64,000 nt of DNA from Bacillus subtilis subsp. subtilis (lineage in GTDB: Bacteria; Pseudomonadota; Gammaproteobacteria; Xanthomonadales; Xanthomonadaceae), in NCBI GenBank assembly GCA_021733645.1, contig JAHREJ010000020.1, forward strand, positions 1 to 64,000, read 5' to 3'. Of the stretch, positions 18,281 to 27,936 are shown piece after piece. The notes beneath the pieces were generated by a model that saw nothing but the letters and a program-made list of their open reading frames with translations, was not told where the DNA came from and searched no databases. A program made the translations under genes and the position numbers. Numbering within the stretch: the first letter of the stretch is position 1; every line of letters begins with the position of its first letter.

Positions 18281-18442
18281 GGAGCGCTCAATAGGGGGAA
18301 ACCGGAACGAGGGATAACAGGACGGCGGTGAATAGTTTCGCAATCATGAACCAAGGGGGTGTGAAATCCGAGTCACCATGCACCTGGAACTCACATTGCG
18401 TTAACGACTGGCGGGCGTCCCTGCGGCCTGTCGCGCACTGCC

Positions 18443-19507
18443 TCAGCGATCCTGGGCGGTAAAGTTGAAGTTGATCGTGCGTGCGAAGACCGTCTCGAAA
18501 CCCCGATAGGGCAACGGCTGTGCATTGAGCACGGCCGCCTCGATGGAGCGCTTGCCGGCCTCGTCGAAGGGGCAGCTGGGGCTGACCTTGGCCTGCAGCA
18601 CCTGGCCACCGGGGATCTGGGTAATCACGATCTGGCAGCGTTGGCCCAGCGGCACGCTGTCCGGACGCACCCACTGCGAGAGCACCTTCTGCTGGATCGC
18701 CGCGGCGTACTTGGCACTGAGGTCATCACTGGTCCCACCGCCACCGGCGGCCGGCTGCGCGGCCCCCGTGCTGCCAGCGCTGGCCGACTGCGCCGCGCGC
18801 GCCTGCGCATTGGCCACCTGGCGCAGCTTCTGTTCGGCCAACTTGGCTTCCTTCTCGGCCTGTTCGCGCTTGCGGCGGATCTCGGCGATCTTCTGCTGGC
18901 GTTCGGCTTCGGCCTTGCTGTCGTTGGCCTTCTGTTCCTGCTCGGCCAGCTTCTTCTTCTGCTCGGCCTCTTCCTGCTGCTTGGCCAGGCGCAGCTTCTG
19001 CTCGGCCTGCTCCTGGCGCTTGCGCTCGGTCAGGTCGATCTGTTCCTCGCGGCGCTTGGCTTCCTGCTCCTGCTTGGCCTTTTCAGCGGCAATCGACAGG
19101 GCGCTGACCGCCTCCTGGTCCACCTTGTCAGGCTGGGCCACGCGCTCCTGCGCCTGTTGCTGCTGGGGCGTGGGCGCATCCTGCGGGCGCGGCTCCTCGA
19201 TGGGCTGCGGCGGCGGCACGGTGTCTTCGGGGATCGGCGCAGGCTGAACAACCGGTTCAGGCAGGTCGGGCAGTTTTTCCGAGGCGCGCAGGGCCTGCCG
19301 CGCCGCGGCCGCTTCGGCGGCCGACAGCTGCATGCTGGCCTCGATGGCCGGGTCGCCGGCGGCAGCCTCGGTGGTGCGCTGCGGCGACCACAGCCAGGCG
19401 CCGATGAACACCAGCGCCAAAAGCAGGTGCACGCCAAGGGCCAGCGCGATCGGCAGACCCCACTTTTCTTCCGGCTGGCGCTGCGGTGGCAGGGCTTCAG
19501 CGTGCAT
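18443..19507 (-). CDS. tolA: Tol-Pal system protein TolA
   Basis: A 354-residue protein with one N-terminal membrane helix (about 16-40), a long charged Ala/Lys/Glu/Gln helical domain (about 130-260, with KKKLAEQEQKAN and QKIAEIRRKREQAEKEA) and a C-terminal TolA III domain (YAAAIQQKVLSQWVRP onward), which contacts TolB and Pal. The start ATG lies inside tolR: the two genes overlap by 11 bases, which suggests coupled translation. Domain order and length match gammaproteobacterial TolA. Confidence 0.95.
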   Translation of the reverse strand: MHAEALPPQRQPEEKWGLPIALALGVHLLLALVFIGAWLWSPQRTTEAAAGDPAIEASMQLSAAEAAAARQALRASEKLPDLPEPVVQPAPIPEDTVPPPQPIEEPRPQDAPTPQQQQAQERVAQPDKVDQEAVSALSIAAEKAKQEQEAKRREEQIDLTERKRQEQAEQKLRLAKQQEEAEQKKKLAEQEQKANDSKAEAERQQKIAEIRRKREQAEKEAKLAEQKLRQVANAQARAAQSASAGSTGAAQPAAGGGGTSDDLSAKYAAAIQQKVLSQWVRPDSVPLGQRCQIVITQIPGGQVLQAKVSPSCPFDEAGKRSIEAAVLNAQPLPYRGFETVFARTINFNFTAQDR

Positions 19508-19925
19508 CGGTCGCCAGACCCACCTTTTCGACGTTGGCACGCTTGATCACGTCCATCGCCGCGATCACTTTTTCATAGGCCACGGCCTTGTCGGCGGCCA
19601 CGATCACCCGCAGGTTGCGGTCCTGGGCGATCAGGGCACCCAGCTGCGTCTGCAACTGGCCGGCATCCATCAGCGCCGGTTCCTTGGCATCGGGCAGCTT
19701 CAGGCTGAGCTGGCCGTCCAGGCGGACCGAGACGATCACCGGGTCCTGCTTGCTTTCCAGCGCCTTGGCCTGGGAATTGGGCAGGTCGACATCGAAACTG
19801 AGCGTCAGCAGCGGTGCGGTGACCATGAAGATGATCAACAGCACCAGCATGACGTCGATGTACGGCACCACGTTGATTTCGGATTTGAGCTTGCGGCGCT
19901 TGCGGCGGCCGATGGCAGCAGTCAT
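19497..19925 (-). CDS. tolR: Tol-Pal system protein TolR
   Basis: A 142-residue ExbD/TolR protein with a short cytoplasmic N terminus (RRKRRKLKSEINVVPYID), a single membrane helix carrying the ion-pathway Asp (YIDVMLVLLIIFMV) and a periplasmic domain. With TolQ it uses the proton motive force to energise TolA. It lies 24 bp after tolQ, and its 3' end overlaps tolA. Confidence 0.97.
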   Translation of the reverse strand: MTAAIGRRKRRKLKSEINVVPYIDVMLVLLIIFMVTAPLLTLSFDVDLPNSQAKALESKQDPVIVSVRLDGQLSLKLPDAKEPALMDAGQLQTQLGALIAQDRNLRVIVAADKAVAYEKVIAAMDVIKRANVEKVGLATDAR

Positions 19926-19949
19926 GGCAGGGTCCTTGGTGCGGGGCGC

Positions 19950-20729
19950 TTACTCGTCGCCGGCGCTCTGGCGCTGCAGGATCGAGCTGAACTCTTCTGC
20001 GAAGGTTTCAAAGCGGACCGACATGCGCTCCACGCGGGTGGTGAAGCGGTTGTAGGCCCACACCGCCGGGATGGCCACGAACAGGCCGATGGCGGTGGCA
20101 AACAGTGCTTCGGAAATACCCGGGGCGACCGAGGCGATGCCGGCCTGTTCGCCGCTGTTGATCATGTCGTGCATGGTCACCATGATGCCGAACACGGTGC
20201 CAACCAGGCCCACGTAAGGCGCGGTGGAGCCGATGTTGGCCAACAGCTCCAGGCTGCGCTCCATCTGGTCCACTTCGCGGGTGTAGGTGGTGCGCATGGC
20301 ACGCTGGGCGCCTTCCAACTGCGCGCGACCGTCCAGCCGGCGCTTGTCGCGCAGGCGGGTGAACTCGCGGAAGCCGGCTTCGAAGATGGCTTCCAGGCCG
20401 CCCACCTTGCGGTTGCGGTCGGTGGCCGAGCTGTACAGCTTGCCCAGGTCGGCACCGGACCAGAAGCGGCTTTCAAATTCATCGGCTTCGCGGTTGGCCA
20501 CGTTGAACACGCGCGCCTTGCGGAAGATGATCACCCAGCTGATGAACGAACCGGCCAGCAGCAGCAGCACGATGATCTTCACCGGCAGGCTGGCCTTGAT
20601 CATCAGGTCCAGGTAATTGATGCCGCCGCCATGCGCGGCCTGCGCGACCGTCTGCGCTGCGGCGCTGGTCACTTCCTGCGGCAGCGCCTCGGTCACCGTG
20701 GCCTGCAGGGCCAGGAGCATTGCGATCAT
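19950..20729 (-). CDS. tolQ: Tol-Pal system protein TolQ
   Basis: A 259-residue ExbB/TolQ proton channel subunit with three membrane helices: near 40-60 (ASLPVKIIVLLLLAGSFISWVIIF), 155-180 (APYVGLVGTVFGIMVTM) and 195-215 (ALFATAIGLFVAIPAVWAYN). The conserved GTVFGI and ATAIGLFVAIPA blocks are intact. It is 10 bp downstream of ybgC, as in most Tol operons. The N terminus (LLALQATVTEALPQE) is longer than in E. coli TolQ. Confidence 0.97.
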   Translation of the reverse strand: MIAMLLALQATVTEALPQEVTSAAAQTVAQAAHGGGINYLDLMIKASLPVKIIVLLLLAGSFISWVIIFRKARVFNVANREADEFESRFWSGADLGKLYSSATDRNRKVGGLEAIFEAGFREFTRLRDKRRLDGRAQLEGAQRAMRTTYTREVDQMERSLELLANIGSTAPYVGLVGTVFGIMVTMHDMINSGEQAGIASVAPGISEALFATAIGLFVAIPAVWAYNRFTTRVERMSVRFETFAEEFSSILQRQSAGDE

Positions 20730-20739
20730 CCGGTGTTCC

Positions 20740-21171
20740 TCACTGTGCGGATACTTGAAGTTCGTAGGGTTTCAACGCGGCAAGGAGGACATCGTCCATG
20801 CCGCGCGGTTTGAAGGTGGAGGCATCCAATGCCGCAATCCTGACCTGGGCGGTCAGCAGCGTTTGATCGCCGCGACACACGCTCTGGTCGAACACCATGC
20901 TGGCACGCTTGCACTGCACCAGAGTGGCGGTCACGTCCAGCGCATCATCCAGCCGCGCCGGCTTGAGGAAATCCAGGGTCATCGCGCGGACCGCAAAGAC
21001 CAGGCCGTGTTCGGTGCGCGTACGCTCCTGGCCAAAGCCCAATGCCCGCATCCATTCGGTCCGTGCCCGCTCCATGAAGGCCACGTAGCGCGCGTGGTAG
21101 ACCACCCCGCCCGCGTCGGTATCTTCCCAATAGATGCGTGTCGGCCAACTGAACCGGGGATCAACTGCCAT
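20740..21171 (-). CDS. ybgC: Tol-Pal system-associated acyl-CoA thioesterase YbgC
   Basis: A 143-residue hot-dog fold thioesterase. The active-site loop is [24 protein letters not shown], containing the catalytic Asp and the YHARY motif. It hydrolyses acyl-CoA thioesters and is regularly the first gene of the tol-pal operon. Its start overlaps the 3' end of ruvB by 11 bases (or 14 if the first of two consecutive ATG codons is used), so it is coupled to the ruvB message. Confidence 0.94.
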   Translation of the reverse strand: MAVDPRFSWPTRIYWEDTDAGGVVYHARYVAFMERARTEWMRALGFGQERTRTEHGLVFAVRAMTLDFLKPARLDDALDVTATLVQCKRASMVFDQSVCRGDQTLLTAQVRIAALDASTFKPRGMDDVLLAALKPYELQVSAQ

Positions 21172-22201
21172 CAATGGCCTCCGCGAACAGGTCCGCCGGC
21201 GGGTTCTTGGGCTTCAGGCCCATGTGCCGGTAGGCCTTGTGCGTGCACATGCGGCCGCGCGCGGTGCGGATCAGGAAGCCCTGCTGGATCAGGTAGGGTT
21301 CGACTACGTCTTCCAGCGTGCCGCGCTCTTCGGACAGCGCCGCGGCCAGCGATTCGATGCCCACCGGGCCGCCGTCGAAGTAGTCCACCATGGTCCGCAA
21401 CATGCGCCGGTCCAGCTCATCGAAGCCTTCCGGGTCGACCTTGAGCATCTGCATGGCCGCCTGCGCCACGTCCTGGTCGATATGGCCGGCCGCTTTGACC
21501 TGGGCGAAGTCGCGCACCCGCCGCAACAGCCGGTTGGCGATGCGCGGGGTGCCGCGCGAGCGCCGCGCGATTTCGGCCGCGCCTTCGGCGGTGCAGTCGA
21601 TGTTGAGGATGGCCGCCGAGCGACGCACGATTTTGGTCAGCTCTTCGGGGGTGTAGAACTCCAGCCGGTGCACGATGCCGAAGCGGTCGCGCAGCGGCGC
21701 GGTCAGCAGGCCGGCCCGGGTGGTCGCCCCGATCAGGGTGAACGGCGGCAGGTCGATCTTGATCGAGCGGGCGGCCGGGCCCTCGCCGATCATGATGTCG
21801 ATCTGGAAATCCTCCATCGCCGGGTACAGCACTTCCTCGACCACGGGCGACAGGCGGTGGATTTCGTCGATGAACAGCACATCGTGCGGCTGCAGGTTGG
21901 TCAGCAGCGCGGCCAGGTCACCGGCCTTTTCGATCACCGGGCCGGAGGTGACCCGCAGGGCCACGCCCAGCTCGTTGGCGATCACATGGCTCAGGGTGGT
22001 CTTGCCCAGCCCCGGCGGGCCGAAGATCAGTACGTGGTCGAGCGCGTCGCCACGGGCCTTGGTGGCCTCGATGTAGATCGACAGCTGCTCACGCACCGGC
22101 GCCTGGCCCAGGTAATCGGCCATGCGCTTGGGACGGATGCTGGCGTCGGTGCCCTCGTCTTCGCGGGTGGCACCGGCAGCAATGATGCGGTCGTCTGTCA
22201 T
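21161..22201 (-). CDS. ruvB: Holliday junction branch migration helicase RuvB
   Basis: A 346-residue AAA+ ATPase. Walker A is [11 protein letters not shown], Walker B is LFIDEIH, sensor 1 is GATTRAG, the arginine finger region is LRDRFGI, and the winged-helix end has [11 protein letters not shown]. The start at MTDDRII is preferred over an in-frame ATG six codons upstream. In most bacteria ruvB directly follows ruvA; here kup and a 416-bp repeat-rich gap separate them. Confidence 0.97.
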   Translation of the reverse strand: MTDDRIIAAGATREDEGTDASIRPKRMADYLGQAPVREQLSIYIEATKARGDALDHVLIFGPPGLGKTTLSHVIANELGVALRVTSGPVIEKAGDLAALLTNLQPHDVLFIDEIHRLSPVVEEVLYPAMEDFQIDIMIGEGPAARSIKIDLPPFTLIGATTRAGLLTAPLRDRFGIVHRLEFYTPEELTKIVRRSAAILNIDCTAEGAAEIARRSRGTPRIANRLLRRVRDFAQVKAAGHIDQDVAQAAMQMLKVDPEGFDELDRRMLRTMVDYFDGGPVGIESLAAALSEERGTLEDVVEPYLIQQGFLIRTARGRMCTHKAYRHMGLKPKNPPADLFAEAIDGS

Positions 22202-22617
22202 GCGGCAATTATGCGGCAAAAGCAGGAGGTTCGGCCGGGCTGCGCCCGGCGCCCGCTAAAGCCGAAGCCCAAAACCCAGAGCCGAAGCCGGAGCCGGAGC
22301 CGGAGCAACAGCTGGTGTACTGCGAGACGGCGGGGTGGGTCCGGTTGCAGGGGACGCTGCAAGTACGTCCCTGTAAGCTCGGTCGCCGCATCCATGCGGC
22401 TCACGCCCCCGCAACCGGACCCACCCCGCCTCCGCCAACACTCCGTACGCCGCCAGGCAAGCAACCCCAGACGCTCTTTATCCACAGCTCGCGCCGACCG
22501 TCTGGAGGAGAGCCCCCTTGTTGTTGAAGGGGGCGCACCGAAGGTGGGGGGATTAGGTGGAATGCCCCGGGGCCCGCGCTTTGCGTAGCAAAGCGTGGGG
22601 CGTAGCGCAGGTGGAGA
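22202..22617. other. Repeat-filled gap between kup and ruvB
   Basis: 416 bases without a believable gene. It contains a short GCCGGA triplicate near 22290, the structured inverted repeat at 22329-22430, a CGCTTTG/CAAAGCG hairpin at 22578-22596 and part of the palindrome at 22605-22635. The ruvB promoter must lie within it on the minus strand, but I cannot point to clear boxes. Confidence 0.6.
22329..22430. repeat. Structured inverted repeat with 20-bp perfect arms
   Basis: Bases 22329-22348 and 22411-22430 are perfect reverse complements, with a 62-base insert. The insert itself contains GCCGCA/TGCGGC (22385-22400) and GGACG/CGTCC hairpins, so the whole folds into a branched structure. From memory, similar strings (GTAAGCTCGGTCGCCGC) recur between genes of Xanthomonas and Stenotrophomonas, which would make it a dispersed repeat. 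I cannot verify the copy number from one window. Confidence 0.75.
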
Positions 22618-22635
22618 TTAAATCTCCACCTGCGC
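22605..22635. repeat. 31-bp near-perfect palindrome across the kup stop codon
   Basis: The 15-base arms (22605-22619 and 22621-22635) are perfect reverse complements around a single central base. The kup stop codon (complement of 22618-22620) lies at the centre, so one arm encodes the last Kup residues and the other is the 3' flank. A run of T is lacking, so this is not a classic terminator; it could still form a stem at the message end. Confidence 0.85.
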
Positions 22636-24537
22636 ACCCAGCTCTACCAGCCGGTTGCCCGGAATGCGGAAGAACCCGGTCGCCGGGGCTGCGTTCCGGT
22701 GCATCAGCGCGAACAGCTTGTCGCGCCAGATGGGCATGCCGCGGTTGGCGGTGGCCACGATGGTCTCGCGGCTGGCGAAGAAGGTGGTGTCCATCGGATC
22801 GAAGTAGATCCCGCCGTGGTCGCACGAACGCATCAGCGCCAGCGGCACGTCCGGGGTTTCCATGAAGCCGAAGCGCACGTAGATGCGGTAGAACTCGTCC
22901 CCCACCGACTCGATCTTCAACCGCTGGCCCTCCGGCGCATACGGCACCGGCAGGGTCACCACGTGCAGGAACACGTTGCGCTCGTGCAGCACCTTGTTGT
23001 GCTTGAGGTTGTGCATCAGCGCATGCGGGGCCACGGTCGGGTCGGCGGTCAGGAACACCGCCGTGCCCGGCACCCGTACCGGCGGGGCCAGCATCAGGCC
23101 CGGCAGGAAGGTATCGATGCGGATGCCGTCCTTGCGGATCTCGTCACGCAGCAGCTCGCGGCCCCGCCGCCAGGTACGCATCATGGTGAACAGCACGATT
23201 CCCAGCACCACCGGGAACCAGGCCCCCTGCAGCAGCTTGGCGCCGTTGGCGATCACAAAGCCCAGGTCGATGACGAAGAAAATCACGCACAGCGGGATGA
23301 TCCAGTAGCGCGAGGTCGGCCACAGCGCGCGCGCCACCAGGGCCAGCAGCAGGGTATCGATGAGCATGGTCGCCGATACCGAAATGCCGTAGGCCACCGC
23401 CAGGTTGGACGAGCTGCGGAAGGCCAGCACCAGCCCGATCACCATCACCGCAATGCCCCAGTTGATGCCGGGGATGTAGATCTGGCCGATGGTGTCGTGC
23501 GAGGTATGGGTGATGCGCATGCGCGGGATGTAGCCCAGCTGCATGGCCTGGCGCGACACCGAGAACGCCCCGGTGATCACCGACTGCGAGGCAATCACCG
23601 CGGCCATCGTGGCCAGGATGATCATCGGGTACAGCGCCCAGTCCGGCACCGCCTCGAAGAACGGGTTCTTGACCGCCTCGGGATTGTTGAGCACCAGTGC
23701 GCCCTGCCCCAGGTAGTTCAGCACCAGGCACGGCAGCACGAAGAAATACCAGGCATGGCGGATCGGCTTGGCCCCGAAGTGGCCCATGTCGGCATACAGC
23801 GCCTCGCCACCGGTGACCGCCAGCACCACCGCGCCGAGAATGAAGACGCCGTGCCAGCCGTGCTCCATGAAGAACCGCAGCGCCCACATCGGGTTGAACG
23901 CCTTGAGCACTTCGGGGGCATCGATGATGTTCCAGATGCCGATGGCGGCCAGCGAAATGAACCAGATCGAGGTGATGGGCCCGAACAGCTTGCCGATCTT
24001 CTCGGTACCAAAGCGCTGCACCGCAAATACCGCCAGCAGCACCACCACGGTGATCGGTACGATGAAGGCATGCAGGCCCGGCGCAGCCACTTCCAGGCCT
24101 TCGACCGCGCCCAGTACCGAGATCGCCGGGGTGATCACCCCGTCGCCGAAGAACAACGAGGCGCCGAAGATGCCCAGGATGCCCACCACGTAGGCCGAGC
24201 GCGACCCGTTGCGCAGGGTGCGCTGGGTCAGCGCCATCAACGCCATGATGCCGCCCTCACCTTCGTTGTCGGCGCGCATGATGATGGTGACGTACTTGAG
24301 CGTCACCACGATGTTCAGCGCCCAGAACGCCAGCGACAGCACGCCCAGCACGGTGTCGTGGTCGCTGTTGAGGCCGTAATGCGGCGAAAACGCTTCCTTC
24401 AGCGTGTACAGCGGGCTGGTGCCGATGTCGCCGAACACCACGCCGATGGCGCCGATCATCAGGGCCATGCCGCCGGCCGCCGGCGCGTGGCCGTGCGCGG
24501 CGTGGCCGTTGTCGTGCTGGGTGGGAGAGGTGGACAT
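22618..24537 (-). CDS. kup: Low-affinity potassium transporter Kup
   Basis: A 639-residue KUP/HAK/KT uptake transporter: about 12 membrane helices over the first 440 residues, starting with the signature [19 protein letters not shown]. The cytoplasmic C-terminal half includes ERNVFLHV and a final [17 protein letters not shown]. The start at 24537 gives a short His-rich N terminus; a longer frame to 24831 adds Arg/Pro-rich sequence and overlaps ruvA, so it is rejected. It probably brings K+ in with protons. It lies between ruvA and ruvB on the same strand, an order I recall from Xanthomonads. Confidence 0.95.
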   Translation of the reverse strand: MSTSPTQHDNGHAAHGHAPAAGGMALMIGAIGVVFGDIGTSPLYTLKEAFSPHYGLNSDHDTVLGVLSLAFWALNIVVTLKYVTIIMRADNEGEGGIMALMALTQRTLRNGSRSAYVVGILGIFGASLFFGDGVITPAISVLGAVEGLEVAAPGLHAFIVPITVVVLLAVFAVQRFGTEKIGKLFGPITSIWFISLAAIGIWNIIDAPEVLKAFNPMWALRFFMEHGWHGVFILGAVVLAVTGGEALYADMGHFGAKPIRHAWYFFVLPCLVLNYLGQGALVLNNPEAVKNPFFEAVPDWALYPMIILATMAAVIASQSVITGAFSVSRQAMQLGYIPRMRITHTSHDTIGQIYIPGINWGIAVMVIGLVLAFRSSSNLAVAYGISVSATMLIDTLLLALVARALWPTSRYWIIPLCVIFFVIDLGFVIANGAKLLQGAWFPVVLGIVLFTMMRTWRRGRELLRDEIRKDGIRIDTFLPGLMLAPPVRVPGTAVFLTADPTVAPHALMHNLKHNKVLHERNVFLHVVTLPVPYAPEGQRLKIESVGDEFYRIYVRFGFMETPDVPLALMRSCDHGGIYFDPMDTTFFASRETIVATANRGMPIWRDKLFALMHRNAAPATGFFRIPGNRLVELGAQVEI

Positions 24538-24586
24538 GAGGCTCCGGGCGGACGCGGTCGGTATCAGGAAGAAGGCAGCGCGCGGG

Positions 24587-25177
24587 TCAGCGCAGCGCGG
24601 CCTGCAGGGCCTTGCGGATGACGGTGGCGACATCGTCGCCTTCGACGTTGGCATCGCGCGCCATGCGCGCCGCTTCGGTGGGCTTGTAGCCCAGCTGCTG
24701 CAGCGCCACGGTGGCCTCGGACACCGGGTCGGTGGCCGGTGCGGCCCCGGCCAGCGGTGCGCCACCGCCGCCGAAGTTGGCCGCGCGGTCACGCAGCTCC
24801 AGCACCATGCGCTCGGCGGTCTTCTTGCCAATGCCCGGGATGCGGGTCAGCGCGGTGATGTCACCGGCCTGCAGCATCCGCGCGAACTCGTCCACGCTCA
24901 CCCCCGACAACACCGCCAGCGCGATCTTGGCGCCAATGCCGCTGACCTTCTGTACGTCGCGGAACAGCCGGCGCTCGCCCTCGCGCAGGAAGCCGTACAG
25001 CGACACGCTGTCTTCCTTCTGCGCGTAGTGGGTGAACAAGGTGACCTCACGGCCCAGCTCGGGCAGGTCGTAGAAGGTGCTCATCGGCGCCTCCAGCTCG
25101 TATCCGACGCCATTGACGTCGATGAGCAGCCACGGCGGCGCCTTGTAGGCCACGATCCCGCGCAGACGACCAATCAT
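24587..25177 (-). CDS. ruvA: Holliday junction branch migration protein RuvA
   Basis: A 196-residue protein with three domains: an OB fold ([12 protein letters not shown] onward, with GVGYELEAP), a helix-hairpin-helix region ([14 protein letters not shown] and [16 protein letters not shown]) and a C-terminal RuvB-binding three-helix domain ending at [11 protein letters not shown]. It tetramerises on four-way junctions and recruits RuvB. It is 10 bp downstream of ruvC. Confidence 0.97.
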   Translation of the reverse strand: MIGRLRGIVAYKAPPWLLIDVNGVGYELEAPMSTFYDLPELGREVTLFTHYAQKEDSVSLYGFLREGERRLFRDVQKVSGIGAKIALAVLSGVSVDEFARMLQAGDITALTRIPGIGKKTAERMVLELRDRAANFGGGGAPLAGAAPATDPVSEATVALQQLGYKPTEAARMARDANVEGDDVATVIRKALQAALR

Positions 25178-25187
25178 GCAGTTTTCC

Positions 25188-25709
25188 TCATTTCCGGCTC
25201 CAGGCCATGCGGGCATTGACGCCCAGGCGCTGCGCCGTGGCCCGTACATGGGCGTGGGTGATGGCCACGGCCAACGCATCGGCGGCGTCGGCCTGCAGCT
25301 TGGTTTTCAGGTTGAGCATAAGCCCGACCATGTGTTGGACCTGTTGCTTCTCCGCGCCCCCGCGGCCCACCACGGCCAGCTTGATTTCGGTGGCCGCGTA
25401 CTCGCTGACCGGCAGGTCGCGCATCACCACCGCCGAAATCGCCGCGCCGCGGGCCTGGCCCAGCTTGAGTGCCGAGTCCGGGTTGCGCGCCATGAACACC
25501 TTTTCGATGGCCACTTCGTCGGGTCGGTATTCTTCGACCAGGGCGTTCAGGCCCAGCACCAGCAGCTTCATCCGCTGTGGGAAGTCGTCGGCCCCCAGCA
25601 GCACCAGCGGCAGGTGGTGCACGTGCACGACCTTGCCGGTGACGTCCACATCAATGATGCCAACCCCGGTCCGTTGCGAGCCGGGGTCGATGCCAAGGAT
25701 GCGGGTCAT
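25188..25709 (-). CDS. ruvC: Holliday junction resolvase RuvC
   Basis: A 173-residue endonuclease. The first acidic residue lies in [12 protein letters not shown], the second in VAIEKVFM, and the C-terminal pair in [14 protein letters not shown]. It cuts four-way junctions symmetrically. It is followed by ruvA after 10 bp; yebC lies 99 bp upstream, with a hairpin between them. Confidence 0.97.
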   Translation of the reverse strand: MTRILGIDPGSQRTGVGIIDVDVTGKVVHVHHLPLVLLGADDFPQRMKLLVLGLNALVEEYRPDEVAIEKVFMARNPDSALKLGQARGAAISAVVMRDLPVSEYAATEIKLAVVGRGGAEKQQVQHMVGLMLNLKTKLQADAADALAVAITHAHVRATAQRLGVNARMAWSRK

Positions 25710-25775
25710 GCGGCACGCAGGCGGAAGGGATGGCAGGGAACGGCTGGAGTCATCATGGTCCGCATTGTCCGCTCA

Positions 25776-25796
25776 CCGGTCGCGCAAAGCGACCGG
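25776..25796. terminator. Terminator-like hairpin between yebC and ruvC
   Basis: A perfect 8-bp stem CCGGTCGC/GCGACCGG with loop GCAAA, without a T run on either strand. It may weaken read-through from yebC into ruvC or act as an RNA-stabilising stem. Confidence 0.45.
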
Positions 25797-25808
25797 CCAG
25801 GCGCACGG

Positions 25809-26540
25809 TCAGGCGTAGGCGTCCGCGCCCAGGTCGGCGTTGGAGAACACGTCCTGCACATCGTCCAGGTCTTCCAGCATGTCCAGCATCTTCTTGACCT
25901 GCAGGGCGGTGTCGCCCTCGACCTTGATGTCGTTGTCGGCGCGGAAGGTGAGTTCGGCGTGGTCGGCCTTCAGCCCGGCCGCTTCCATGCCCTCCTTGAC
26001 CGCGTGGTAGCTGTCGGCGGCGGTGAGCACGTCGATCGCACCATCTTCGGGGTAGACCACGATATCGTCGGCGCCGGCCTCGATGGCCGCCTCGGTGACC
26101 GCCTCTTCATTGGCGCCCGGGGCGAAGTGCAGCACCCCCACGCGCTTGAACATGAACGATACCGAGCCTTCGGTGCCCATGTTGCCGCCGCACTTGCTGA
26201 AGGCGTGCCGGACATCGGCCACGGTACGGACGCGGTTGTCGGTCAGGCAGTCCACGATCACGGCCACGCCACCGGGGGCATAGCCCTCGTAGCGGATCTC
26301 CTCGTATTCCACGCCTTCCAGTTCACCGGTGGCCTTCTTGATGGCCCGTTCGATCACGTCCTTGGACATGTTCGAGGCCAGGCCCTTGTCCATGGCCACG
26401 CGCAGCCGCGGGTTGTTGTTGGGGTCGCCTCCACCGCCGCGCGCGGCAACGCCGATCTCGCGGATGATCTTGGTGAAAATCTTGCCGCGTTTCGCGTCGG
26501 ACGCGTTTTTGCGGTTCTCGATCGAGGGACCTCTACCCAT
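25809..26540 (-). CDS. yebC: YebC/PmpR family protein
   Basis: A 243-residue TACO1/YebC family protein. The N-terminal basic segment ([20 protein letters not shown], here with [10 protein letters not shown]) and [12 protein letters not shown] are hallmark blocks. The middle has [21 protein letters not shown] and the C-terminal domain ends in DVFSNAD. Members were long annotated as transcription regulators; more recent work on the family supports a role in relieving ribosome stalling. Location ahead of ruvC is conserved in gammaproteobacteria. Confidence 0.95.
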   Translation of the reverse strand: MGRGPSIENRKNASDAKRGKIFTKIIREIGVAARGGGGDPNNNPRLRVAMDKGLASNMSKDVIERAIKKATGELEGVEYEEIRYEGYAPGGVAVIVDCLTDNRVRTVADVRHAFSKCGGNMGTEGSVSFMFKRVGVLHFAPGANEEAVTEAAIEAGADDIVVYPEDGAIDVLTAADSYHAVKEGMEAAGLKADHAELTFRADNDIKVEGDTALQVKKMLDMLEDLDDVQDVFSNADLGADAYA

Positions 26541-26634
26541 GGGTATTACCGTGCTTGCATGAGGAACAGGGCGCGGATTCTACCTGATCGCCCGCCGCGA
26601 CCGTGTTAGTCGTGGCCGCGGCGGCCGCCCCGGC

Positions 26635-27267
26635 TCAGGCGGCGTGGGCGGCGCGGTCGTGGCGGAACTGGCCATCGCGCAGGAAGGCGGCGGTCTGGCG
26701 CGCCGCATCGGGCGAAAACACCAGCCCGCTGTGGCTGGCGGCCACCACGCAATGGTCGGCCAGGCCCGGCAACTGGGTCTCATCCAGGGCCACGGTGCCA
26801 TCGGACGCCGTGCCGATCGCGCCCAGCAGGCTGCCCAGCCCGTGCGGGACCGAACCGGCGATCAACCCCACCCGGGCGCTGCCTTCCCAGGCCGGCAGGC
26901 CATCCAGCAGCAGGTCGCTGCTGCGGCCCAGGGCCAGCGACCAGCCATGTTCGGCCAGCGAACGCGCGGTGCCACTGCCGCGCAGCGGCGAGCCCAGGCA
27001 GACCACCCGCGACACCGGCAGGTCCGGCTGCTGGCGCAGCGCCTCCAGCGCCACCAGGCCGCCCAGGCTGTGCCCGACCAGCGACACCGGGCCGCTGTCC
27101 CTGAGCCGTTCCAACAGTTGCGGCACGGCCACGTCGGGGCCGCCGAACACGCTGGAATAGCCGAACGTATCCACGTTGAAGCCTCGCGCGCGCAGCCGCC
27201 AGGCCAGCGGGCCAACCCACGCACGTGCATTCCAGATGCCATGTAGCAGTAAAACAGGGGGATTCAT
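26635..27267 (-). CDS. Alpha/beta hydrolase (lipase/esterase-like)
   Basis: A 210-residue single-domain hydrolase starting straight with VLLLHGIWN, the oxyanion loop. The nucleophile elbow is GHSLGG near residue 67. An acidic residue (VALDE) and a His (SHSGLVFSP) late in the chain fit the triad. There is no signal peptide. The PGAP1/DUF676-like arrangement suggests an intracellular esterase, but the substrate is unknown. It lies 94 bp before yebC on the same strand. Confidence 0.82.
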   Translation of the reverse strand: MNPPVLLLHGIWNARAWVGPLAWRLRARGFNVDTFGYSSVFGGPDVAVPQLLERLRDSGPVSLVGHSLGGLVALEALRQQPDLPVSRVVCLGSPLRGSGTARSLAEHGWSLALGRSSDLLLDGLPAWEGSARVGLIAGSVPHGLGSLLGAIGTASDGTVALDETQLPGLADHCVVAASHSGLVFSPDAARQTAAFLRDGQFRHDRAAHAA

Positions 27268-27392
27268 GCACTCAGCCTAGCCGGTTGGCTTGGAACCTGC
27301 GGGAGGAAACGCGCTCATTAGACGAATAGACCCAACAACGGCGGGTGAAGCCGTTGCGGTCCCTGCCGATGGCGAAGGTGAATGCCTGGCGC

Positions 27393-27917
27393 TCAGCGCG
27401 CCGGCCCGGCCGGACGGTGCAGGATGAACTCCAGGTCGCGCACGTTGCCGACCGGGAATTCATAGGTGCCGACCTTGCTGAACCCATAGCGCGCGTAGAA
27501 CCGCTGCGCGCCGAAGTTCTCCGACCACACGCCCAGCCACAGCGTGCGCGGCCCCTCACGCTCAAGCCATTCCAGCGCGGTTTCCAGCAGGCGGCTGCCC
27601 CAGCCACAGCTCTGCTGGTCCTTGATCAGGTACAGGCGCTTGAGCTCGCCGTCGCCCGGCTGCACGTCCGGGTGCGGCAGGCCGCAGGGACCGGCAGCGG
27701 CATGACCGACAGCCACCCCGTCCAGCTCCAGCAACCACACCGCATAGTCCGGGTGGGCCAGGATGATGCGCTGGCGGTCGACCGCATAGGCCTCATCCAG
27801 GAAATCCTGCAGGTCCTGCGCCGGATAGAGCGGGCCGAAGGTTTCAACGAAGGTACGCGTGGCCAGCACCGACAGGGTCGGTGCATCTTCAACGGTGGCG
27901 CGGCGAATGGCGTACAT
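27393..27917 (-). CDS. GNAT family N-acetyltransferase, paralogue of the gene at 453
   Basis: A 174-residue GNAT enzyme. The acetyl-CoA loop is QSCGWGSRLL; the signatures LGVWSENFGAQRFYARYGF and GNVRDLEFILHRP are shared with the protein at 453-965. The start at 27917 is chosen because the same frame upstream only gives Lys/Arg/Thr-rich residues antisense-like to the acidic-tail gene. It starts 19 bp after the acidic protein gene, which itself follows aspS by 30 bp, so it probably ends that operon. The substrate is unknown. Confidence 0.9.
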   Translation of the reverse strand: MYAIRRATVEDAPTLSVLATRTFVETFGPLYPAQDLQDFLDEAYAVDRQRIILAHPDYAVWLLELDGVAVGHAAAGPCGLPHPDVQPGDGELKRLYLIKDQQSCGWGSRLLETALEWLEREGPRTLWLGVWSENFGAQRFYARYGFSKVGTYEFPVGNVRDLEFILHRPAGPAR

Positions 27918-27936
27918 GGCGGGATCGGGGCAGGCC

